NCBI GenBank assembly: GCA_946480965.1
Contig: CAMLMI010000110.1
Location: 1-12,904, forward strand
DNA: 12,904 nt
From: an uncultured Verrucomicrobiales bacterium
GTDB lineage: Bacteria; Verrucomicrobiota; Verrucomicrobiae; Limisphaerales; CANJSG01
Direction of reading: 5' to 3'
In this document: positions 6,876-12,904 of the stretch, piece by piece
Numbering within the stretch: position 1 is the first letter of the stretch
Layout of the letters: each line of letters opens with the position of its first letter
Notes under the pieces: generated by a model
The model's input: only the letters and a program-made list of their open reading frames with translations
What the model was told of the DNA's origin: nothing
The model's database searches: none
Position numbers and translations under genes: made by a program

Positions 6876-8696
6876 ATGAGCAGTGTCCATCCGAAGTCCA
6901 CCCGCCGCTGGCCCCTCTTCGGGATCGCGGCGTTCCTGCGACGGTATCCGGGGCCGGTGGCGCTCTCCATCGGACTGCTCCTGGTCAATCTCTCCATCGA
7001 GATGTGCCTGCCGCAGATCATCGGCAGCACCATCACCCAGCTCCGCTGGAACGCGGAATGGGGCGCGCAGGTCGAGCTGGGCGCGTTCGTCGCGCTCTTC
7101 CTCTCGCTGGTCCTCGTCCGGGCGGGCGTCGGCATCATTCTCGGCCCGATCCGCAACCGCCTCGTCCAACGCACGCTCAACGACATTCGCGGCGCGGTCT
7201 TCGACGCCATCCAGCGCCTCGGCTTCCGCTACCACGACCAATCCAGCACGGGCGAATTGATCTCCCGCTCGACCACCGACATCTGGCGGCTCCAGGACTT
7301 CCTCTTCGCCTGCCTCTTCCTCGTGGTGGACATCTCCGTGGCGCTGGTGGCGACGGTGCTCCTGATCTTCCTGATCCATCCGCTGCTCGGTTGGCTGACG
7401 CTCGCGACGATGGTCCCGACCGTCGCGCTGATCGCCTTCTACGCGGCGAAGCTCCAGCCGCAGTGGCGCAAGGTCCACGACCTGCACGCCGCCATGACCA
7501 CGGTCATCCAGGAAAACATCGCCGGCGTGCGCGTGGTGAAGGCCTTCGCCAAGGAGACGGCGGAGGTGGCGAAGTTCCGCGGCAAACGCGACGTGTTCCT
7601 CGGCCAGTTGATGGACACGGTGAACTACTGGGCCGCGCGGGTGCCGTTCGCGCAGTTCGTCTTCGGCCTGAGCACGCCGCTGCTGCTCTGGGTGGGCGGC
7701 CGCATGGTGGTGCGGGACGAAATCCCCGTCGGCGATCTGGCCAAGGTGGTCTTCTACCTCATGGCCATTGGCGGGCGGATGGGCGCCATCGGGCAGTTCA
7801 CCAACATCCTCCAGAACGCCAGCGCCAGCGCCGAGCGGCTGCTGGAGATCGTGGACGAGCCGAAGACGCTGGTGAGCGGAACGAAGCCGTTGCCGGTGGG
7901 GAAGGGACGGGTTGAGTTCCGCAACGTCAGTTTCGGCTACCAAAGCAACTCAGGCGCTCCAGCGGCTCCGGCCGCCAAGCCGGATGGAGCCGCTCAGGAC
8001 GAAACAGCCAAGGAGCAGGCGGAAGTTCCGACCCGATCGGCTCTTCACAACATCTCCTTCACCGTCGAGCCCGGTCAGACCGTCGCCATCGTCGGCGCGA
8101 CCGGCGCGGGCAAGAGCACCTTGGTCCAGCTGGTCCCCCGCTTCTACGATCCCGATGCGGGCGACGTGTTCCTCGACGGCGTGAACCTCCGCGACCTTCG
8201 CCTCGACGAACTGCGCCGCGCCGTCGGCATCGTCTTCCAGGAAACCTTCCTCTTCAGCGCCACCGTGGCCGAGAACATCGCCTACGGCCGCCCCGACGCG
8301 ACGCGGGAACAGATCGAAGCCGCCGCCCGGGCGGCGCAGGCGCACGAATTCATCGTCGGCTTGGAGCAGGGCTACGACACATTGATCGGCGAACGCGGCG
8401 TCTCCCTCAGTGGCGGCCAGCGCCAACGCCTCGCCATCGCCCGCGCCTTCGTGCTCGATCCTCGCATCCTCATCCTCGACGACGCCACCGCGGCGGTGGA
8501 TTCCCACACCGAGCGGGCCATCCAGGAAGCGATGCGGAAGCTGAGCGAGAACCGGACGACGTTCATCATTGCGCATCGGGAGAGTTCGTTGCGGCACGCG
8601 GATCTGGTGGTGGAGTTGGAGAAGGGGCGGCTCGTCCGTGGTCAGTCGTCCGTGGAGAAACGAAAGGAGACGCTCCGACATGAGAACGGCGTTTGA
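6876..8696 (+). CDS. ABC exporter half-transporter, subunit with degenerate Walker B
   Basis: A 606-aa fusion of a six-helix exporter membrane domain (about 15-325) and a nucleotide-binding domain, as in MsbA/LmrA/BmrCD-type exporters. Seen: A-loop Tyr355; Walker A GATGAGKST (407-415); signature LSGGQ (511-515); Walker B I-L-I-L-D-D with Asp536 where the catalytic Glu is expected; H-loop His567. The Asp substitution is typical of the degenerate-site subunit of heterodimeric exporters. The partner is the ABC gene at 9085. An Ala/Pro/Gln-rich insertion (about 357-387) lies just after the A-loop. The protein stops matching the family after G-R-L-V at 587: the usual R-G-T-H-x-E-L end is replaced by a 19-residue tail that starts in a flanking repeat of the inserted cassette. 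ATG 6876 is chosen over GTG 6819, which overlaps the previous stop codon but adds an uncharacteristic leader. Confidence 0.92.
   Translation: MSSVHPKSTRRWPLFGIAAFLRRYPGPVALSIGLLLVNLSIEMCLPQIIGSTITQLRWNAEWGAQVELGAFVALFLSLVLVRAGVGIILGPIRNRLVQRTLNDIRGAVFDAIQRLGFRYHDQSSTGELISRSTTDIWRLQDFLFACLFLVVDISVALVATVLLIFLIHPLLGWLTLATMVPTVALIAFYAAKLQPQWRKVHDLHAAMTTVIQENIAGVRVVKAFAKETAEVAKFRGKRDVFLGQLMDTVNYWAARVPFAQFVFGLSTPLLLWVGGRMVVRDEIPVGDLAKVVFYLMAIGGRMGAIGQFTNILQNASASAERLLEIVDEPKTLVSGTKPLPVGKGRVEFRNVSFGYQSNSGAPAAPAAKPDGAAQDETAKEQAEVPTRSALHNISFTVEPGQTVAIVGATGAGKSTLVQLVPRFYDPDAGDVFLDGVNLRDLRLDELRRAVGIVFQETFLFSATVAENIAYGRPDATREQIEAAARAAQAHEFIVGLEQGYDTLIGERGVSLSGGQRQRLAIARAFVLDPRILILDDATAAVDSHTERAIQEAMRKLSENRTTFIIAHRESSLRHADLVVELEKGRLVRGQSSVEKRKETLRHENGV
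8634..8656 (+). repeat. Left flanking repeat of the four-helix-bundle cassette
   Basis: GTCCGTGGTCAGT (8634-8646) followed by CGTCCGTGGA (8647-8656): short degenerate tandem units. It matches the reverse complement of 9045-9071, 12 of 13 over the first block and 9 of 10 over the second, with one extra GGTCCGT unit in the right copy. It lies inside the 3' end of the first ABC gene and coincides with the point where that protein departs from its family. Confidence 0.7.
8663..8670 (+). promoter_or_regulatory. Strong ribosome binding site of the four-helix-bundle gene
   Basis: AAAGGAGA contains the AGGAG core at 8665-8669, 10 nt before the ATG at 8680. It decides that start. No other gene in the window has a comparable Shine-Dalgarno sequence. 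It lies inside the altered 3' tail of the first ABC gene. Confidence 0.8.
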
Positions 8697-9075
8697 GAAC
8701 CTGCGGGTGTATCAGCTTTCCGAGAAACTGGCCGACGCGGTCTGGGACATGGTGCTCGGATTCGATTCCTTGGCGAAAGACACCGTCGGAAAGCAACTGG
8801 CCAGGTCGGCGGACAGCATCGGCGCCAACATCGCCGAAGGTGCCGGGCGCGGCAGCTATCAGGACAATCGCCGATTCATCCGCATCGCCCGGGGTTCGTT
8901 GAACGAAACCAAGCATTGGCTGCGTCGCGCCTACAAACGTGGACTGATGACCGAGACGCAGATCAATGAGATGCGCGTCCTGATCGACGAGTTGGCTCCA
9001 AAACTGAACGCCTATCTCAACTCCATCGGCCCCGTCCCCGAGTCCACGGACAACGGACCACTGACTACGGACTGA
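8680..9075 (+). CDS. Four-helix-bundle protein, S23/Avd-like (23S rRNA intervening-sequence protein family)
   Basis: A 131-aa, entirely helical protein. It matches the family known as four helix bundle protein/S23 ribosomal (IVS-encoded), related to the Avd accessory protein of diversity-generating retroelements. Diagnostic segments are F-E-N-L-R-V-Y-Q at residues 5-12, R-S-A-D-S-I-G-A-N-I-A-E-G-A-G-R in the middle, and I-A-R-G-S-L-N-E-T-K-H-W-L. The start is fixed by the AGGAG Shine-Dalgarno. It overlaps the end of the first ABC gene by 17 nt and ends 9 nt before the second. The last residues (STDNGPLTTD) are encoded by the right flanking repeat, so they are probably not part of the fold. 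Known relatives lie inside 23S rRNA intervening sequences or beside DGR reverse transcriptases; neither is present here, so its role is unknown. Nucleic-acid binding is a family-based guess. Confidence 0.9.
   Translation: MRTAFENLRVYQLSEKLADAVWDMVLGFDSLAKDTVGKQLARSADSIGANIAEGAGRGSYQDNRRFIRIARGSLNETKHWLRRAYKRGLMTETQINEMRVLIDELAPKLNAYLNSIGPVPESTDNGPLTTD
9045..9072 (-). repeat. Right flanking repeat of the four-helix-bundle cassette
   Basis: Read on the minus strand it gives GTCCGTAGTCAGT, then GGTCCGT, then TGTCCGTGG. It is an inverted, slightly longer version of the left repeat at 8634-8656. It encodes the last residues of the four-helix-bundle protein in the other direction and ends one base before that gene's stop codon. 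Confidence 0.7.
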
Positions 9076-9084
9076 TTCCGCCCC

Positions 9085-10884
9085 ATGCCCCAAGACGACA
9101 TCCAGCTCGAAGAAGAGTTCCAGCAAGCTCGGATGAGCAAGGGAACCTTCCGCCGCCTCATGGGCTACGTCCTGCCCTACCGCCGCACGCTGGCCTTGAA
9201 CCTTGTGTTCACCGTGCTCGCCACGGCGTCGGCGCTGCTTGGACCGAAGTTCATCCAGATCGGCATCGATCGGTATCTGACCACCGTGACCGCCACGGAC
9301 GTCGCGTTGCACGGCGTCTTCGTCGTCAGCGCGATCTATCTGGCGAACCTCGTCCTGGGCTGGGGCCTGTCCGTGGTGCAGGTGAAGAGCGCGATCCGCG
9401 TCGGGCAAAGCGCGATGAACTACCTGCGCATGGCGGTCTTCGAGCACATCCAGCGGCTCTCGTTGAACTATTTCGACAGGACCCACCAGGGCCGGATCAT
9501 CAGCCGGGCGGACACGGACATCGATTCCCTCGACCGCATCCTCACCTGGGGCGCGAACCAGCTCCTCTCCAGCGCGCTGACGCTCCTGGGCGTGATCGGG
9601 CTGATGCTGCAATACGACTGGCGGCTCTGCCTCGCGGTGGCGGTCGTGGTGCCGCCGCTGGCCGTGGCGTCGCGGATGTTCCACGTGAAGGGCATGGCGG
9701 CGTATCGCCGGATGCGGCAGCAGAGTTCGCTGCTCACCGCCGCCGCGGCCGAAGCCATCTCCGGCGTCCGCGTGGTCCAGGCCTTCGGACGCGAGGACGA
9801 AAATCTCCGCCGCTTCGATCAACTGGGCGAGGAATACGGCCGCCGCCAATTGGTGGCCGCCCGCATCTTCCACACCTACATGCCGTTCGTCGGACTGCTC
9901 TCCGGGCTCGGTATGGCCATCATCCTTGGCTACGGCGGTTCGCTGGTGTTGCGGCACGAAATCACGGTGGGCGAACTGGCCGCCTTCACCCTCTACCTCG
10001 GCATGTTCTTCGGGCCGATCCAGACGATGGGCGATCTCTACAACGCCCTGCTTTCCACCGCCGCCAGCGCCGAGCGCATCTTCGGCCTGCTCGACACCGA
10101 GGCGCAGGTGCGGAACCGTCCGAACGCCACGGCGCTGCCGCCGGTGCGCGGCCACATCGTCTTCGAGCACGTCTTCTTCCGCTACGACACGACGCCCGCA
10201 GACCAGTGGATCTTGAAGGACGTCTGCTTCGAGGCAAAGCCGGGCGAGACCGTCGCCTTTGTCGGTGCGACCGGCTCGGGCAAGACCAGCATCATCAGCC
10301 TGCTCTCGCGCTTCTACGAACCGCAGCAGGGGCGGATCACGATGGACGGGATCGATCTCCAGTCCGCCACCATCGAGTCGCTCCACGAACAGATCGGCAT
10401 CGTCACGCAGGACAACTTCCTCTTCACCGGCACGGTGATGGACAACCTCAAGTTCGGCCGCCCCGGCGCGACCGACGACGAAGTCATCGCGTCCGCCCAG
10501 ACGCTCGGGACGCACGAGATGATCCTGCGGTTAAAGGACGGGTATCAGACCGCCGTTTCCGAACGCGGGGCCAACTTCAGCGCCGGCGAACGGCAGCTCC
10601 TCTGCTTCACCCGCGCGATGGTCGCCCGGCCGCGCATCCTGATCCTCGACGAAGCCACCAGCGCGGTGGACCCGAAGACCGAGGGCGTGATCCAGCACGC
10701 GCTGGAAAAGCTCTTCGAACAGCGCACCTCCTTCGTCATCGCCCATCGCCTCAGCACCGTGCGGCACGCGAACCGGATCTTCGTGCTGCACCAGGGCGAG
10801 ATCATCGAACGCGGCACGCACGACGAACTCGTCGCCCAAGGCGGAGCCTACGCCCAGCTCTACGCGGAGTTCGTCCGGGGCTGA
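9085..10884 (+). CDS. ABC exporter half-transporter, catalytic subunit
   Basis: A 599-aa half-transporter with a six-helix exporter membrane domain (about 25-325) and a nucleotide-binding domain. Seen: Walker A GATGSGKTS (394-402); Walker B I-L-I-L-D-E with catalytic Glu523; H-loop His554; a normal C-terminal end (I-I-E-R-G-T-H-D-E-L). The signature is variant, F-S-A-G-E (498-502) instead of LSGGQ. In a head-to-tail dimer with the first ABC protein, its Walker A/B would pair with that protein's canonical LSGGQ to form the active site. Its own variant signature would face the other subunit's Asp-substituted Walker B, forming the degenerate site. This pattern is established for heterodimeric exporters such as TM287/288 and BmrCD. 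The substrate is unknown; drug, lipid and peptide export are all possible. ATG 9085, 9 nt after the four-helix-bundle stop, is the likely start; ATG 9133 is an alternative. Confidence 0.93.
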   Translation: MPQDDIQLEEEFQQARMSKGTFRRLMGYVLPYRRTLALNLVFTVLATASALLGPKFIQIGIDRYLTTVTATDVALHGVFVVSAIYLANLVLGWGLSVVQVKSAIRVGQSAMNYLRMAVFEHIQRLSLNYFDRTHQGRIISRADTDIDSLDRILTWGANQLLSSALTLLGVIGLMLQYDWRLCLAVAVVVPPLAVASRMFHVKGMAAYRRMRQQSSLLTAAAAEAISGVRVVQAFGREDENLRRFDQLGEEYGRRQLVAARIFHTYMPFVGLLSGLGMAIILGYGGSLVLRHEITVGELAAFTLYLGMFFGPIQTMGDLYNALLSTAASAERIFGLLDTEAQVRNRPNATALPPVRGHIVFEHVFFRYDTTPADQWILKDVCFEAKPGETVAFVGATGSGKTSIISLLSRFYEPQQGRITMDGIDLQSATIESLHEQIGIVTQDNFLFTGTVMDNLKFGRPGATDDEVIASAQTLGTHEMILRLKDGYQTAVSERGANFSAGERQLLCFTRAMVARPRILILDEATSAVDPKTEGVIQHALEKLFEQRTSFVIAHRLSTVRHANRIFVLHQGEIIERGTHDELVAQGGAYAQLYAEFVRG

Positions 10885-11285
10885 ACTTGTCGCGCTCTGG
10901 CCTCAAGGAAAGAGAACACGGATCGCAAATGGGCTGGGGCCATTCGGTGGACCAAGGCATTTGTCCGGCTTGGCGGTCTTCGCGTTGCAGGCGTGCGTTT
11001 CTTTCCGGGTGCTCTCGGTTTCCACATCTTTTCGCATCTGGACTGTCCCGCTTTGTTCCTGCCATGTCCCAAACGAAGCCAAAATAGGGTGAATCTTTGT
11101 TCACCTAAAATCTACACCACTGGGCCGGAATGCCGATGCAGGTGGTGAAACAGAACTATGCATTCCGCTCCGGCCTTCTCCCTCGGCATGGCCCGGGTCC
11201 ACATGCGGTCCGCCAAGACGGCGACTGCTCCGGTGGCGGAAGCGTCGCCGCCGTGCGCCTCGTCGCGCGGCCCGGCTCCAGCTCC
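10885..11285. other. 401-bp intergenic region upstream of MCP2
   Basis: No gene is supported here. Open frames on both strands have no recognisable protein character. No strong terminator for the ABC genes is visible. The frame of MCP2 is open back to an ATG at 11130, but the extra 52 residues are low-complexity and would bury TM1, so they are treated as untranslated. The notable site is the dyad at 11087-11106. A TAAAAT at 11106-11111 could be a -10 element, but it has no convincing -35. Confidence 0.5.
11087..11106. promoter_or_regulatory. Candidate operator dyad upstream of MCP2
   Basis: GGTGAA (11088-11093) and TTCACC (11100-11105) form a perfect 6-bp inverted repeat with a 6-nt centre TCTTTG, extendable by a G-T pair at the base. 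It directly adjoins a TAAAAT that could be a -10 box. The position, about 180 nt before the MCP2 ATG, fits a regulator site over a promoter. No T-tract is present, so it is not a terminator. Confidence 0.35.
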
Positions 11286-12836
11286 ATGAAAGCCCTCAAG
11301 TTCAGCACCAAACTGTATCTCCTCTCGGCGGGTTTCCTCGCGCTCACCGTCGTGGTCGGTTCCCTCGGCCTGTTCGGCATCCGCACGACCACCGCCCAGC
11401 TCGACGCCATCTACGAGGACGGGCTGGTCCATCTCCAGAGGCTGAAGATCATCTCGGACGACTACGCCGTCGCCGTGATTGATGCCGTGAACAAGGGCAA
11501 CGAGGGACTGATGTCCGCCGAAGAAGTCTTGAAGCAACTGGACACGGCCCGCTCCCGCATCACGGAGAACTGGAAGATATTCATCGACCTGCCGCATCAA
11601 CCGGAGGAAGCCCGTCTGATCGAGGAGGCCAACGTCCTCATGGCCGAGGCCAATTCGGCGATCGACGCTCTCCGTCTGCATCTGAAGGGCCGCACGGGCG
11701 TGGCCGAGGGACAACTGGAGGCCTTCGACGGCGCGCTCTACGCCACCATCGATCCCATCTCCACCAAGATCGCGGAGTTCTTCGACCGGGACATGCAGGC
11801 GGCCAAGCGGCTCGCGGAGGAAGCCCACGACACCGACCGATTCATCCTGTGGCTCGTCGGAGGAGTCTTCCTGGTCGGCGTCACCGCCGGTGGCGGCGTG
11901 GCCGTTTTCCTGACGCGGAACCTCACGCGGTCGATCACCGGCGTGGCGGACGAGTTGGCCGCCGGTTCGGAGGCCACTTCGGCGGCCGCGGGGCAGGTCT
12001 CGGCGTCCAGCCAGACCTTGGCCGAGGGCGCGAGCGAACAGGCCGCCAGCCTGGAGGAAACCAGCGCCTCGCTCGAGGAGCTGGCCAGCATGACCAAGCT
12101 CAATTCCGACAACGCCCGCGTGGCCAAGGACAAGGCGACCCTCGCCCGCAAGCACGCCGACGCCGGCGCGGAACAGATGGCCACGCTCCTCTCCGCGATG
12201 GATCAGCTCAAGACGTCCAGCGCGGACATCACCAAGATCCTGAAGACCATCGACGAGATCGCGTTCCAGACGAACATCCTCGCCTTGAACGCCGCCGTGG
12301 AAGCCGCGCGCGCCGGGGAAGCCGGAGCTGGATTCGCCGTTGTGGCCGATGAAGTCCGCAACCTCGCCCAACGCTCGGCCCAAGCCGCCCGGGAAACGGC
12401 CGACAAGATCGAGGATTCCATCGGCAAGAGCGAACGCGGCGTCGCCATCAGCGCCAAGGTCGCCGCCAGCCTCCAGGAGATTCTCGGCAAGGCCCGGCGC
12501 GTGGACGAACTCGTGGCCGAGATCGCCGCCGCTTCGAAGGAGCAGAGCACCGGCATCGGCCAGATCAACACCGCCGTCACCCAGATGGACCGAGTGACCC
12601 AGAGCGCCGCCGCCAGCGCGGAGGAAAGCGCCGCCGCTTCGGGCGAACTCAACGCCCAGTCCCAGACGCTCAAATCCGCCGTGGAACGGCTGCTGGCCCT
12701 CGCCGGGGCCAACAACCGGGCGACCAAGCCGGTCCGGCAAGCCGTCGAATCCGAGGCTCCTGGGGTGCCTTTGCAAACCCTCACGACGCGCTCGTTCACG
12801 CCGTCGTCCCCGGTGCTGACGGAGAAACATTTCTAG
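11286..12836 (+). CDS. Methyl-accepting chemotaxis protein (MCP2), four-helix-bundle sensor
   Basis: A 516-aa chemoreceptor. Seen: TM1 at about 10-32; a periplasmic helical region at 33-185 of 4HB_MCP type ([12 protein letters not shown] near its start, an acidic helix before TM2); TM2 at about 186-209; and a signalling coiled coil at about 228-475 with the conserved hairpin tip (324-363). Methylation-type Glu/Gln segments flank it ([20 protein letters not shown]). Like MCP1 it lacks a full HAMP domain. Its signalling tip is almost identical to that of MCP1, while the sensor domains differ clearly, so the two are paralogues with different inputs feeding probably the same CheA/CheW array. The tail ends TEKHF, which does not fit the CheR-tethering pattern. 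ATG 11286 is chosen because it places TM1 at the N terminus; no Shine-Dalgarno is visible. No partner gene follows before the window ends; 12837-12904 shows nothing recognisable. Confidence 0.93.
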   Translation: MKALKFSTKLYLLSAGFLALTVVVGSLGLFGIRTTTAQLDAIYEDGLVHLQRLKIISDDYAVAVIDAVNKGNEGLMSAEEVLKQLDTARSRITENWKIFIDLPHQPEEARLIEEANVLMAEANSAIDALRLHLKGRTGVAEGQLEAFDGALYATIDPISTKIAEFFDRDMQAAKRLAEEAHDTDRFILWLVGGVFLVGVTAGGGVAVFLTRNLTRSITGVADELAAGSEATSAAAGQVSASSQTLAEGASEQAASLEETSASLEELASMTKLNSDNARVAKDKATLARKHADAGAEQMATLLSAMDQLKTSSADITKILKTIDEIAFQTNILALNAAVEAARAGEAGAGFAVVADEVRNLAQRSAQAARETADKIEDSIGKSERGVAISAKVAASLQEILGKARRVDELVAEIAAASKEQSTGIGQINTAVTQMDRVTQSAAASAEESAAASGELNAQSQTLKSAVERLLALAGANNRATKPVRQAVESEAPGVPLQTLTTRSFTPSSPVLTEKHF

Positions 12837-12904
12837 GATCGGAAAACATTGAACCGGCGACACGCTTTGGCCGATCAGAGAACCGTGCCGTCGGTCGATG
12901 TTCC

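Larger units (their letters stand above)
8634..9072 (+). mobile_element. Putative four-helix-bundle insertion cassette between two ABC genes
   Basis: About 440 bp bounded by inverted degenerate GTCCGTGG/GTCAGTGG-type repeats, enclosing one gene for a four-helix-bundle protein with its own strong Shine-Dalgarno. It separates two ABC genes that would otherwise be adjacent and alters the 3' end of the first. Similar repeat-flanked four-helix-bundle genes are recalled from other environmental bacterial genomes, but this was not searched. No transposase, reverse transcriptase, rRNA or clear target-site duplication is present. The call as mobile is inference from the boundaries and the context. Confidence 0.5.

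Noticed and set aside
8680..9075. Interpretation as a 23S rRNA intervening sequence or as part of a diversity-generating retroelement
   Set aside because: No rRNA sequence, reverse transcriptase, template repeat or variable repeat is seen near the gene.
8566..10515. Long minus-strand open frame (649 codons) opposite the four-helix-bundle and second ABC genes
   Set aside because: The plus strand encodes complete recognisable proteins; the antisense product has no domain character and its openness follows from high GC.
5351..11090. Shared 13-mer GCCAAAATAGGGT near both MCP genes (about 5351 and 11078)
   Set aside because: Orientation and distance relative to the two genes differ, and a 13-nt match is about the chance level for a window of this size.
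11130..11285. N-terminal extension of MCP2 from ATG 11130
   Set aside because: The extra 52 residues are Gly/Pro/Arg-rich with no conservation signal and would place a long segment before TM1.
12837..12876. GATCGG/CCGATC inverted repeat after MCP2 as a terminator
   Set aside because: Only 6 bp with a 28-nt loop and no T-tract; consistent with chance.
1859..12900. Shared 12-mer TGCCGTCGGTCG at about 1859 and 12889
   Set aside because: Matches of this length are expected by chance in a GC-rich 12.9-kb window, and the flanks do not align.

Overview
The window is GC-rich, tightly packed bacterial DNA and reads as a chromosome segment of a Verrucomicrobiota-like organism. This placement is inference from gene content: an exported PQQ-type propeller opening with a W-x-x-W-R-G-P-N motif, a membrane-anchored HEAT-type protein of a kind common in that phylum, HAMP-poor four-helix-bundle chemoreceptors, and a four-helix-bundle (S23/Avd-like) gene between degenerate GTCCGTGG/GTCAGTGG repeats. 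No rRNA, tRNA, CRISPR array, transposase, reverse transcriptase or phage gene is visible. Only one gene in the window has an obvious Shine-Dalgarno sequence.

Layout. Positions 136-3231 (+) hold an exported CE1-type esterase, an HPr phosphocarrier protein and an exported PQQ-like beta-propeller protein. They end at a strong bidirectional terminator (3259-3286). Facing them on the minus strand is a chemosensory pair: a methyl-accepting chemotaxis protein (MCP1, start 5350) followed 21 nt later by a single-domain CheY-like response regulator. A 215-bp divergent intergenic region carries a 17-bp perfect inverted repeat just upstream of MCP1. On the plus strand follow an unrecognised membrane-anchored HEAT-like protein and two ABC-exporter half-transporters (6876-8696 and 9085-10884). 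Their motifs fit a heterodimeric exporter with one degenerate and one canonical ATPase site. After a 401-bp non-coding stretch comes a second MCP (MCP2, 11286-12836), a paralogue of MCP1 in the opposite orientation.

The most interesting structure is at about 8634-9072. A small four-helix-bundle gene sits exactly between the two halves of the ABC exporter, bounded by inverted copies of short degenerate repeats. The left copy begins inside the first ABC gene, and from there that protein loses the usual C-terminal end of its nucleotide-binding domain and has an unrelated 19-residue tail. The right copy encodes the last residues of the four-helix protein. This looks like an insertion cassette that entered an exporter operon; no recombinase is visible, so its means of movement is unknown.

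How the genes may work together: MCP1, its response regulator and MCP2 would feed a chemotaxis-type array whose CheA/CheW lie elsewhere. The two ABC proteins form one exporter. The esterase and propeller act outside the cytoplasm. HPr may be part of a PTS or a regulatory phosphorelay encoded elsewhere.
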